Below are positions 35,883-43,576 of a DNA stretch of 43,576 bases, one piece after another. Source of the DNA: Deltaproteobacteria bacterium (GTDB lineage Bacteria > Desulfobacterota > Desulfobulbia > Desulfobulbales > Desulfocapsaceae); assembly GCA_024280265.1 (NCBI GenBank), contig JAJRQL010000051.1, positions 1-43,576 of the forward strand, written 5' to 3'. Positions within the stretch are counted from its first letter, which is position 1. Every line of letters starts with the position of its first letter. The position numbers were made by a program, and so were the translations under genes. Below the pieces are notes generated by a model. The model searched no databases, was not told the origin of the DNA, and saw only the letters and a program-made list of their open reading frames with translations.

Positions 35883-36130
35883 TTTTTTATATGACCTGAA
35901 TCTTGTACTCCAGAAAACAGAAAAGATGCTTATCCTTTCGTATCAACATGTTGTGGTGTGTTTGCCGGAGCCAGCATTCACCTTTTGAGTAAAGATACAT
36001 TTTTTCGTTTTCTTTGTCCTGCGGGACTGTTTTTATTAAGGCATCCGTTCACTGTACAGTGCGGGTGCTTAATTGTGATGGCGGCGTAAAAACTCCCCTA
36101 TCTGCTTTGTTGCTGCAAAACACGCCGGAC
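35883..36130. other. Convergent intergenic region between epimerase and dxs
   Basis: About 250 bases with no gene. GTCC-TGCG-GGAC at 36016-36027 followed by TGTTTTTATT is a weak terminator for the epimerase. A perfect 12-base palindrome CACTGTACAGTG lies at 36050-36061. The sequence at 36078-36125 reads like non-coding repeat DNA, but I cannot place it. Confidence 0.4.
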
Positions 36131-38032
36131 TTACTTCATCAGTTCCATAGCAGCATTGATAATCGAGGGCGAATCCAGTTTCGAGATCTTCCAGAGTATC
36201 TACTGTGGTGCGTGTTCGATGAAGTTATCCGGGTGTCCCAGTAGCTGGGTCTTAACTGAGAAGAGTTTTTGTTCCGAGAGGAGTTCGAGCACCAGACTGC
36301 CAAATCCGCCATGTTCTGCATTATCTTCTATGGTAACTATTCGTCCGGTTTTTCCGGCCCATTCACAGATAAGTTCCTTGTCCAGTGGTTTGATGAATCG
36401 TGGATTAATAACGGCTGCATCAATACCAAGTTTTTCTAATCCTTCCGCAGCACGCATAGCTGGATAAACACGGTTGCCAATGGGGAGGAGGAGAATGTCT
36501 GTGCCTTCGCGGAGGAGCTCCCCCCGGCCGATTTCAAGTTGCAGCAGATCCTGATCCAGGGCTACATCTTCCCCAGCACCTCTGGGATACCGGACTGCGG
36601 TAGGTTCTGGAAAAGAGATTGCAGTATAGAGCATATGCTGCAGTTCATTTTCATCTTTTGGCGCCATATATGTAAGATTTGGAATAAAGCGTAGAAAAGA
36701 GATATCGAAGACACCGTGGTGAGTAGGTCCGTCATCACCAACAACACCACCCCGGTCAATGGCCAAGGTGACAGGCAGGGAGGGAATGCATATGTCGTGG
36801 ATGATCTGATCCAGTGCCCTCTGGAAAAATGAGGAGTAAATGGCCACAACAGGGTGTATTCCCTCGGTTGCAAGGCCGGCTGCAAAGGTAACTCCGTGCT
36901 GTTCGGCAATCCCAACGTCAAAGAACCGGTCAGGAAAAGTGCTGCTGAATGTACTGAGACCGGTACCGGCTGGCATAGCGGCTGATATTGCTATGACGTC
37001 CGGATTCTCTTTTGCGATTTTGCAGAGGGTGTTTCCAAAGACTTCAGTGTAGCTGATGGGACCACTTGAAGGGCAGGGAACTCCGGTCTTGATGTCAAAG
37101 GGGCCCAGGCCATGGTAGTTGCCAGGATTATCTTCAGCTGGCTGGTAGCCTTTGCCTTTCTGTGTTATCACATGAACCAGAACAGGACCGTCAACATGGT
37201 CTCTGATGTTTTCAAGTGTTGGGATAAGGTCTTCAAGTTCGTGGCCGGGAATGGGCCCGATATAGTAAAACTTAAGGGCTTCAAAGAGCATGCCGGGGGT
37301 GAAGAAGCTTTTGATGTTTTCTTCACTTTTCTTTAACACATTGAGAAACCGATCCCCCACACCATGGAGTTCCTTAAGGCCACTGGATATGTGTTTTCTA
37401 AGGCGGCGAACGGTCTTACTGGTGAGCTGCCTGGAGAGAAAGCTGGACATTGCGCCAACATTTTCAGAAATAGACATCTCATTGTCATTCAAAATAACGA
37501 TCAGGTCCTTATCGAGGTGACCTGCCTGGTTCAGAGCCTCAAAGGCCATTCCGGCAGTCATTGAGCCGTCACCAATGATGGCGACCACCTTGGCTTTGTT
37601 TTTTTTCAATTCTTTGGCACACGTCATGCCCAGGGCTGCTGAGATGGAGGTGGAGGAATGCCCTGTTTCAAAGGCATCATACTCACTTTCTTTAAACTTG
37701 GGAACACCACTCAGGCCTTTATACTGGCGCAGGGTATGGAATTTATCCTGTCTGCCGGTGAGAAGTTTGTGAGCGTAAACCTGATGTCCAACATCCCAGA
37801 CAAGTTTGTCATCAGGTGTGTTGAAAACGTAGTGAAGAGCAAGGGTGAGCTCTACAACCCCAAGGCTTGGCGCCAGGTGTCCACCGGTTTGAGACACTGT
37901 TCCAATAATCGTCTGGCGGATATCGTCAGCAATGATTTCCAGCTCGGGAATTGTCAGATTCCGAAGGTCAGCAGGAGATTGAATGTCTGTTAGTCTGGTA
38001 CTTTTGGATTCAGGGCTTTCAGGTGTTAGCAT
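36131..38032 (-). pseudogene. dxs: 1-deoxy-D-xylulose-5-phosphate synthase with an in-frame TAG near the end
   Basis: Thiamine-diphosphate enzyme starting the non-mevalonate isoprenoid pathway. It shows V-W-D-V-G-H-Q, the [15 protein letters not shown] diphosphate motif, V-G-I-A-E-Q-H and the C-terminal transketolase domain. At codon 611 (36200-36202) a TAG follows F-I-E-H-A-P-Q. The same frame then runs 22 more codons to TAA at 36131, giving 633 codons, the normal Dxs length, and relatives continue in this way past H-x-P-Q. Loss of the last 22 residues may be tolerated, so the gene may still work. It lies 26 bases after ispA in one operon. Confidence 0.88.
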
Positions 38033-38058
38033 TTTAGGTGTCCTAAAGGTCGCAGCAT

Positions 38059-38955
38059 CTAATGTGACCGTGTGTATATATAATCCGCAAGCAATCGTAA
38101 TGGCTTGGCCTTTTCGTCAAATCCGGTCAGACGGTTTTTTGCTTCTTCCACGGCCTGTTTTGCCAGGTGTCGTGTTTCCTCAATTCCGAAGTGAGCAGGA
38201 TAAGTGGCTTTGCCGCGTTCGGCATCACTTCCGGCTGCCTTGCCCAGCTGTTCAGTTGTGGCTGTTATGTTGAGAAGATCATCAACAATTTGAAAGGCAA
38301 GTCCTACTTTATCACCGTACTTTTCAAGGGCTGCAAGAGTGTCAGGAGCAGCTCCGCCGCAGATTCCTCCTGAGATGACAGACGCGGTAATCAGAGCACC
38401 CGTTTTGCTTCTGTGAATGGTCTGCAGGGTTTCAAAGGGGAATTCACTGTTTTCGTTTGCAATGTCCAGATCCTGGCCACCGACCATACCGTAGGAGCCA
38501 GCTGCCCGGGCAATACAGTGGGTGATGGCCAATTTTTTTTCAGCAGCAAGCTTACTGCTATCAGGATTTGAAAGTAGGTCAAAGGCCCAGGTCAGAAGTC
38601 CATCACCAGCGAGTATCGCTGCTGCCTCCCCAAAGAGAACATGATTTGTTGCTTTACCACGGCGCAGATCATCGTTGTCCATTGCCGGAAGATCATCATG
38701 AATCAGAGAATACGTGTGGATACACTCCAAAGCACAGGCTACGGGAAGAATATCCTGGTCATCAACGGATTCTCCGCCAACGGCTCTTGCAGCTGCCAGA
38801 CAGAGAATGGGACGGATGCGTTTTCCACCGGCAAAGAGTGAATAACGCATGGCTTCAATGTGCTTTTTGACAACTCCCTCTGCCTTAGGAATGAAGGTTT
38901 CAAATGCTGCTTCGACCAGGAGCTTCTGTTCGCTAAGGTAACTCTTGATCGCCAT
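38059..38955 (-). CDS. ispA: Geranyl/farnesyl diphosphate synthase
   Basis: Short-chain prenyltransferase of 298 residues joining isopentenyl diphosphate to allylic diphosphates. G-G-K-R-I-R-P is the IPP-binding block, [17 protein letters not shown] the first aspartate-rich motif and F-Q-I-V-D-D-L-L-N the second. ATG 38955 lies inside the end of xseB (23-base overlap), the classic xseB-ispA-dxs arrangement. It ends with TAG. Confidence 0.94.
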   Translation of the reverse strand: MAIKSYLSEQKLLVEAAFETFIPKAEGVVKKHIEAMRYSLFAGGKRIRPILCLAAARAVGGESVDDQDILPVACALECIHTYSLIHDDLPAMDNDDLRRGKATNHVLFGEAAAILAGDGLLTWAFDLLSNPDSSKLAAEKKLAITHCIARAAGSYGMVGGQDLDIANENSEFPFETLQTIHRSKTGALITASVISGGICGGAAPDTLAALEKYGDKVGLAFQIVDDLLNITATTEQLGKAAGSDAERGKATYPAHFGIEETRHLAKQAVEEAKNRLTGFDEKAKPLRLLADYIYTRSH

Positions 38956-39178
38956 GGTCCAACTCGTCAAAAGGGCTGCCTGTGATTTCTCCCTGCTTCT
39001 CAAGGAGTAACTCAACCTTTGCCTTGGCCTCTGTCAGTGTTCTGTTGCAGTATTCAACGAGGCTGATGCCTTCGTCAAACTTCTTCAGACTTTTTTCAAG
39101 GCTGAGGTCTCCATTCTCAAGCTCTTCTGTTATCTGCTCGAGTTTGCTAAGGGCAGTTTCAAATGTTCGTTTGGCCAT
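38933..39178 (-). CDS. xseB: Exodeoxyribonuclease VII small subunit
   Basis: An 81-residue coiled-coil protein, the small subunit of the single-strand DNA exonuclease [29 protein letters not shown] is the diagnostic helix, followed by the second helix with [12 protein letters not shown]. The large subunit gene xseA is not in the window. It is first in the operon with ispA and dxs, divergent from xerC. Confidence 0.93.
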   Translation of the reverse strand: MAKRTFETALSKLEQITEELENGDLSLEKSLKKFDEGISLVEYCNRTLTEAKAKVELLLEKQGEITGSPFDELDHGDQELP

Positions 39179-39291
39179 GGTGTGAATTTTGTATATTGTT
39201 GCTGAATTGATTTCCTTTCCGTATTAAGATTATTATATATATTCACAGTTGGAAGAGAAGTCGAGAATAAAGTGGTCTGGAAGGAACGTGG

Positions 39292-40203
39292 ATGAAGGGC
39301 AGAATCTATACATTGGTAAATACGTTTCTCGATTGGCTTGAAATAGAGAAGGGTTACTCAGCTCACACAATAAGCGGGTATGGGCGTGATCTTCGGGAGT
39401 TTGTACTGAGGTTACCCGAAGACCTCCACCCTGCTGAACTTGAAGTGACCCATGTGCGCCGCTTTGTGGTGAGTCTGCATGGGGAAAATTCCGGGGCGAC
39501 GGTAGCCAGGAAGCTCTCTGCTCTGCGATCATTTTTTAAGTTTCTGCTGCGGGAAAAGTATATTGCAACTGATCCGGGTGTTGGGGTTGCCGGTCCCAAG
39601 GTTGGGAAATATCTTCCTGTTTTTCTTACTGTTGATGAAGTCTTCAGGCTCCTGGAAACCCCTGAGGAAAGAGACAGATTCATGCTTCGTGACAGGGCTA
39701 TCCTTGAGTTGCTGTATTCCACCGGAATGCGTGTTGCAGAACTCGTCTCCAGAAATGCGGTAGACCTTGATTTCGAAACTGAAATGCTTAGGGTGAGGGG
39801 CAAAGGGAACAAGGAGAGGCTGGTACCCGTTGGAAGGCCTGCCCTTGAGGCTGTCCGGGGCTGGTTGCCCCTGCGCGGTCAGCTCATTGCTGCCCGTGCC
39901 AAAAGAGGTCGCCCCGTTGAGAGAGATGGACTGTTTTTAAATGGACGTGGCAGTCGTCTGAGCAGCAGGAGTGTTGAGCGAATGGTGAAGTCCTATGGGG
40001 AACGGGCCGGGATTCCGCAGGTGGTAACTCCCCATGCCCTGCGTCATTCTTTTGCCACTCATTTGCTGGAAATGGGGGCTGATCTGCGCTCTGTGCAGGA
40101 GCTGCTTGGTCATGCGAGTCTTTCTACAACTCAACGTTATACTCATTTGACACTTGATCATTTAACAGATGTGTATGATAAGGCTCATCCCCATGCAAAG
40201 TGA
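39292..40203 (+). CDS. xerC: Tyrosine recombinase XerC
   Basis: A 303-residue site-specific recombinase that resolves chromosome dimers at dif with XerD. The N-terminal SAM-like core-binding domain covers residues 5-90. The catalytic domain has Arg147 (S-T-G-M-R-V-A-E-L), a beta-hairpin lysine near 171-174 (G-K-G-N-K-E-R), His248 and Arg251 (H-A-L-R-H-S-F), His274 (L-L-G-H-A-S) and the nucleophile Tyr283 (Q-R-Y-T-H). The position before hslVU, the usual order in many bacteria, argues for XerC rather than a mobile-element integrase. Confidence 0.92.
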   Translation: MKGRIYTLVNTFLDWLEIEKGYSAHTISGYGRDLREFVLRLPEDLHPAELEVTHVRRFVVSLHGENSGATVARKLSALRSFFKFLLREKYIATDPGVGVAGPKVGKYLPVFLTVDEVFRLLETPEERDRFMLRDRAILELLYSTGMRVAELVSRNAVDLDFETEMLRVRGKGNKERLVPVGRPALEAVRGWLPLRGQLIAARAKRGRPVERDGLFLNGRGSRLSSRSVERMVKSYGERAGIPQVVTPHALRHSFATHLLEMGADLRSVQELLGHASLSTTQRYTHLTLDHLTDVYDKAHPHAK

Positions 40204-40302
40204 ATATTCTCTGAGAATTCATACATGGTTGCTGGTATCCCCCGTGGATAACTGCTCGTAACCTGATAATCCAAAAAAGACAATTACCTGAAATCAGATA
40301 CT

Positions 40303-40848
40303 ATGAAAATACGTTCAACAACAATACTTGCAGTGCGCCATAAAGGACAGGTTGCAGTGGCTGGTGATGGCCAGGTTTCACTGGGAAATACAGTGATGAA
40401 GCATCATGCCCGAAAAGTGAGACGTTTGTATGATGGCCGGGGTATAACCGGATTTGCCGGGGCCACTGCAGATGCCTTTACCCTTTTTGATCTTCTGGAA
40501 CAGAAGCTTGAACAGTATAAAGGGAACCTTATGAGGGCCGCAGTTGAGCTTGCCAAGGAGTGGCGTACAGATAAAATGCTCCGCAGACTTGAAGCTATGC
40601 TGGTTGCAGTGGATAAAGACTATTCTCTGCTGCTCAGTGGTACAGGTGATGTCATTGAGGCTGATAACGGTGTGCTGGCAATAGGCTCCGGTGGACCGTA
40701 TGCCCAATCCGCTGCACTTGCACTCATAGCCAATTCAAACCTTGATGCCAAAGAGATCTGCAAAGCTTCCATGGCCATTGCGGCAGATATATGCGTTTTT
40801 ACAAACCATTCCTTTGCAGTTGAAACAATCGATGAAAGAGAACAATAA
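40303..40848 (+). CDS. hslV: ATP-dependent protease subunit HslV (ClpQ)
   Basis: Proteolytic core of the HslUV complex, a threonine peptidase related to proteasome beta subunits. The 181-residue protein starts [11 protein letters not shown], with the nucleophilic threonine in the T-T pair exposed by processing. [13 protein letters not shown] and [12 protein letters not shown] follow. The stop is three bases before hslU. Confidence 0.96.
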   Translation: MKIRSTTILAVRHKGQVAVAGDGQVSLGNTVMKHHARKVRRLYDGRGITGFAGATADAFTLFDLLEQKLEQYKGNLMRAAVELAKEWRTDKMLRRLEAMLVAVDKDYSLLLSGTGDVIEADNGVLAIGSGGPYAQSAALALIANSNLDAKEICKASMAIAADICVFTNHSFAVETIDEREQ

Positions 40849-40851
40849 AAA

Positions 40852-42270
40852 ATGATACCTGCGCAATCCTTAACACCCAAAGAGATAGTAGTTGAGCTTG
40901 ATAAATACATTGTAGGGCAGGCCGAGGCCAAGCGTTCTGTGGCCATTGCCCTGAGAAATCGCTGGCGCAGGAGGCAGGTTCCGGGCCCGCTTCGTGAAGA
41001 GATCGCGCCCAAAAATATCATAATGATTGGCCCCACGGGTGTTGGTAAGACGGAGATAGCCAGACGGCTTGCCAGTCTTGCTCAGTCACCTTTTATTAAA
41101 GTTGAGGCTTCAAAGTTTACAGAAGTTGGCTATGTGGGGCGTGATGTGGAGTCTATGATTCGTGATCTTGTTGAGATTGCGATTAATATGGTGAAGGATG
41201 AGGAAAAAAAGCGTTTGCAGGGGCTTGCTGAAGTAAGCGCTGAAGAACGTATCCTTGACATCCTTCTTCCTCCCGTGAGTGGTAATTCCAGTGAAGGGGG
41301 AGATACCATTCACGGTTTCCAGACCTATGGTACCGGTTCAGACGACAGTGGGCTGCCTGTGCTGAAAGAGAGTGGCGGGGGGACGGACAGTACCCGGGAA
41401 AAATTCCGGGACATGCTGCGTAACGGAAAACTGGACGGTCGCGAAGTGGAACTGGATCTTACTGAAATGCGTTCCATGCCGATGGTTGAGATTATGACCA
41501 CTTCCGGGGTAGATGATATGCAGTCCAGCCTTCAGGATGCCTTCAGTAAAATTTTCCCAAAGAAAAAAAAGAGACGTAAGGTGAAAATTCCGGATGCGCT
41601 GAAAGCCCTTACCGCCGAGGAGATGGAACGTCTTATTGATATGGACAGCGTTACCAATGAGGCCTTGAGGCGGACGGAAGAATCTGGCATTGTATTCCTT
41701 GATGAGATTGATAAAGTGGCATCCCGCAGTTCAGGTGGTCAAGGACCAGAGGTTTCCCGCGAGGGTGTGCAGCGTGACCTCCTCCCCATCGTTGAAGGAT
41801 CCACTGTCACAACCAAATATGGTATGGTGAAGACAGACCATATTCTCTTTATTGCAAGTGGTGCCTTTCACCTCTGTAAACCCTCTGATCTGATTCCGGA
41901 ACTCCAGGGACGTTTTCCCATCCGTGTTGAACTGACTCCTCTTGGTAAAGATGAGTTCGTGAGAATCCTCACAGAACCCGAAAGTGCTCTGGTAAAACAG
42001 TATATAGCCATGATGGCCACAGAGAATGTGGAGCTTGCCTTTGAAGCAGATGCCATTGATGAGTTGGCAGCCATTGCGGTTGAGGTAAATGAAAACACGG
42101 AGGAGATTGGAGCCAGGCGGTTACATACTGTAATGGAACGGGTTCTTGATGAGCTATCTTTTGATGCTAGTGAACGTGGCGAAGAAAAATTTGTGGTTAC
42201 TGCAGATTATGTAAAAAAACAGCTTCAGGATGTTGTCGAAAACCGGGATCTCAGCAGATTTATCCTGTAG
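40852..42270 (+). CDS. hslU: ATP-dependent protease ATPase subunit HslU (ClpY)
   Basis: AAA+ unfoldase feeding HslV. The 472-residue protein has [12 protein letters not shown] near the start, Walker [12 protein letters not shown], the [10 protein letters not shown] pore loop, a long intermediate domain (about residues 110-245), Walker [10 protein letters not shown] and the conserved C-terminus D-L-S-R-F-I-L needed to activate HslV. It ends with TAG. In many relatives hslU is followed by biosynthetic genes; here mobile-element debris starts at once. Confidence 0.96.
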   Translation: MIPAQSLTPKEIVVELDKYIVGQAEAKRSVAIALRNRWRRRQVPGPLREEIAPKNIIMIGPTGVGKTEIARRLASLAQSPFIKVEASKFTEVGYVGRDVESMIRDLVEIAINMVKDEEKKRLQGLAEVSAEERILDILLPPVSGNSSEGGDTIHGFQTYGTGSDDSGLPVLKESGGGTDSTREKFRDMLRNGKLDGREVELDLTEMRSMPMVEIMTTSGVDDMQSSLQDAFSKIFPKKKKRRKVKIPDALKALTAEEMERLIDMDSVTNEALRRTEESGIVFLDEIDKVASRSSGGQGPEVSREGVQRDLLPIVEGSTVTTKYGMVKTDHILFIASGAFHLCKPSDLIPELQGRFPIRVELTPLGKDEFVRILTEPESALVKQYIAMMATENVELAFEADAIDELAAIAVEVNENTEEIGARRLHTVMERVLDELSFDASERGEEKFVVTADYVKKQLQDVVENRDLSRFIL

Positions 42271-42274
42271 ATGG

Positions 42275-42520
42275 TCAAGGCCATTCACGAGAGATCCACG
42301 CATCTTACGGGGTCTGGGCGAAATGGCCAGGAGCTGACGGCCAAAAGTCTTATTCCAATCTGGTCAACAGGATTCTGATGTGGTTTGGGTGTTGGTATGA
42401 CTTGGATTCGCCCTTGGTTCGGGTGGCTTTATATTGCTGCAGTGACAGATCTTCCCAATAGAGAAGTTGTCGAATGGACAATGAGTAACAAGATCAGATC
42501 ATTACCCTATAAAAACTGTA
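42275..42520 (+). pseudogene. IS3-family transposase (OrfB) remnant
   Basis: Fragments in different frames resemble the IS3 DDE transposase: V-K-A-I-H-E-R-S just after hslU, S-Y-G-V-W-A-K-W in another frame, and from about 42400 T-W-I-R-P-W-F-G-W-L-Y-I-A-A-V-T-D-L-P-N-R-E-V-V-E-W. The last resembles the D-I-T-Y-I...G-W-L-Y-L-A...D-L-F-S-R-K-V-V-G-W block. Frameshifts and deletions make it non-functional. Its end runs into the attC-like repeat at 42531. Confidence 0.7.
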
Positions 42521-42530
42521 ACAGAAAAGA

Positions 42531-42572
42531 GTCCAACGACTCTAAAAAGTTTTCTGACTTGTCGGGTTAGAT
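42531..42572 (+). repeat. attC-like palindromic repeat, copy 2
   Basis: Begins GTCCAAC, matching the integron R''-box pattern RYYYAAC, and ends GTTAGAT, matching GTTRRRY. The inner arms CAACGAC and GTCGGGTT pair with two unpaired bases on one side, a feature of folded attC sites. It shares 31 of 34 core bases with 13500-13533 and lies three bases from the stop of the integrase pseudogene. Confidence 0.5.
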
Positions 42573-42574
42573 GG

Positions 42575-43277
42575 TTAGCAATTCAGACTGTCGAGTAAAT
42601 TCGGTAGTGAGTCTGTGCTTTTATTCATGGCATGAGTGTATATTTCCGTGGTTTTCACATCAGCATGCCCGATAAGCTCTTGTAATACCGGATATTAACC
42701 CCTTTCTCAACCATATGGATGGCAAAACTGTGTCGCAGAGTATGACAACTGACTCGTTTTTGAATGTGGGCTTTAGTGACTGCTCTTTTCACTGTTTTTT
42801 GCAGGCCGGATTCCATGACATGGTGACGCCGTTCAACACCGGAGCGTGGATCAATGGATCGTTTCCTGGACGGGAACACATACTGCCAACCGGCTTCTCT
42901 GGCCGCATTTGGATATTTTTTTTGCTAAAGCATTGGGCAGGTAGGCTTCGCCATAACCCTGCTCAAGATCCTGGTGGTGTACAGATGTTACCCTTGCAAT
43001 ATCCTGTTGTAATTCCTCTGAAAGGTTAGGGGGGAGGACAGTAACTTGGTCTTTGCCACCTTCCCCGGATCGAACATAAATCTTTTTCTGACCGAAGTCG
43101 ACATCCTGAATCCGGAGGCGGAGACACTCCATAAGGCGCAATCAACGCTGTAGATCAGTTTAGCCATGAAAAGGTGCGTACCGTTCATCTGCAGAAACAA
43201 CCTATGCATTGGCAGTAAGTTTCCTCAGTACGATAAGCGTAATGGTAATAACGAAGGACCTCTTTTACCTGATCCAT
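42575..43277 (-). pseudogene. intI: Integron integrase IntI, heavily decayed
   Basis: Pieces of an integron-type tyrosine recombinase in at least three changing frames. The N-terminus M-D-Q-V-K-E-V-L-R-Y-Y-H-Y-A-Y-R-T-E-E-T-Y is followed by a jump to M-N-G-T-H-L-F-M-A-K-L-I-Y. Next come M-R-L-M-E-C-L-R-L-R-I-Q-D-V-D-F with the catalytic arginine, the integron-specific patch [19 protein letters not shown], and finally [13 protein letters not shown] with the tyrosine. About 100 residues after the first helix are missing. One frameshift is at an A7 run where relatives read K-K-Y-P-N-A-A-R-E. It ends with TAA at 42575-42577. Confidence 0.9.
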
Positions 43278-43440
43278 TAATTTGAGCTGAGGATTCGGAC
43301 GAAAGCTAGATTGTTTTTCTATGATTTATCTTTAATATCTGGAGTTTAGAGTTTCGTGCTGATGTAGCCTAAGATTCAACTAAAACTACATCCGCATAAA
43401 AAATAATAAAATTTAACGAAAAAACACATAAATATATTCA
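43278..43440. other. Region upstream of intI, where attI would lie
   Basis: AT-rich and non-coding. An inverted repeat GATGTAG/CTACATC (43361-43367 and 43386-43392) is the only structure noticed. In an intact integron the attI site and first cassette would lie here; no clear GTTRRRY core was recognised, and an insertion sequence begins at 43444. Confidence 0.4.
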
Positions 43441-43443
43441 GTA

Positions 43444-43576
43444 GTGTCCGGTTAGAAATTTGCAAACGAACGTTTTCGTCGTTTTCGTTGCTTTGCTCTC
43501 GGTTTTCGTTTTTCTTTTAGTGCAACCGCTTGTTTTTCAACTTGTTGCAATGCTTCATTTCGTATCTGAGTGCGAA
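43444..43576 (-). mobile_element. Insertion sequence, right part cut off by window end
   Basis: Its outer end GTGTCCGGTTAGAAATTTG lies immediately next to the stop codon of a transposase-like frame, as expected for an IS terminal repeat. The terminus matches the end of repeat copy C (GTGTCCGTCTAGAAATGAG) at 15 of 19 positions. The IS family cannot be fixed from this fragment. Confidence 0.65.
43452..43576 (-). CDS. Transposase, C-terminal fragment (5' part outside window)
   Basis: Forty codons before a TAA at 43452-43454, reading R-T-Q-I-R-N-E-A-L-Q-Q-V-E-K-Q and then a very basic tail (K-R-K-P-R-A-K-Q-R-K-R-R-K-R-S-F-A-N-F). A lysine/arginine-rich C-terminus ending at an IS terminus is typical of DDE transposases. 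The stop codon overlaps the terminal repeat. The catalytic part is beyond the window. Confidence 0.55.
   Translation of the reverse strand, partial: RTQIRNEALQQVEKQAVALKEKRKPRAKQRKRRKRSFANF

Noticed and set aside
36200-36202. Pyrrolysine at the dxs TAG
   Set aside because: Seven genes in the window (the MFS gene, gltX, prs, rplY, ispA, xseB, hslU) end in TAG, and Dxs has no reason to carry pyrrolysine. Mutation or error is simpler.
39292-40203. The tyrosine recombinase before hslV as a mobile-element integrase
   Set aside because: Length, motif layout and the xerC-hslV-hslU order fit chromosomal XerC; no attachment sites or cargo are seen around it.
43361-43392. GATGTAG/CTACATC inverted repeat upstream of intI as attI
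   Set aside because: It lacks a recognisable GTTRRRY insertion point; noted only as structure.
1-43576. CRISPR arrays and rRNA genes
   Set aside because: No regularly spaced direct repeats and no rRNA-like stretch were seen on either strand.

Overview
The window looks like chromosomal DNA of a moderately AT-leaning Desulfobacterota (Deltaproteobacteria) bacterium, probably near the Desulfobulbales. This is an inference from protein character and gene order, because no rRNA is present. Pointers are an octaheme HAO-family cytochrome c with an HcpR-type operator, a CooC-type nickel ATPase, a DUF1844 protein, GlnRS next to GluRS, and the block ispE - tRNA-Gln - prs - rplY - pth - carD - rluD - coaE - rho - rpmE - prfA - prmC - murA.

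Layout. 1-5121: the 3' part of a polysaccharide operon, with four consecutive family-2 glycosyltransferases and a WbaP-type initiating sugar-phosphate transferase. 5123-9886: cooC-like ATPase (minus), Bax-inhibitor-1 protein, coaBC and an MFS transporter. 9912-13171 (minus): gltX then a frameshifted glnS. 13636-27123 (plus): serA, a DUF1844 gene and the long housekeeping block ending at murA. 27150-30259 (minus): a PilR/PilS-like sigma-54 two-component pair whose kinase carries an internal TAA. 30412-32163 (minus): a GIY-YIG protein and the octaheme cytochrome c. 32640-35882 (plus): frameshifted tatC, class II aldolase and a sugar-nucleotide epimerase. 36131-39178 (minus): xseB - ispA - dxs, with dxs carrying an internal TAG. 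39292-42270 (plus): xerC - hslV - hslU. 42271-43576: a mobile-element graveyard with an IS3-family transposase remnant, an attC-like palindrome, a shattered integron integrase gene and the end of another IS.

Main points of interest. (1) The octaheme cytochrome gene has a perfect TTGAC-N4-GTCAA operator centred exactly 41.5 bp upstream of the start predicted from its -10 box, which suggests nitrosative-stress control. (2) A MITE-like repeat of about 141 bp occurs three times, each copy just upstream of a housekeeping gene (coaBC, ispE, tatC); its ends match the terminal sequence of the IS cut off at the right edge. (3) An attC-like palindrome occurs twice, 29 kb apart, once abutting the dead intI. 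(4) Five otherwise well-conserved genes are broken: glnS and tatC by homopolymer indels, and prfA, a histidine kinase and dxs by single in-frame stops. All three stops are RF1-type (UAA, UAA, UAG), and one lies in the RF1 gene itself. Sequencing error is the simplest explanation, but the pattern deserves checking.
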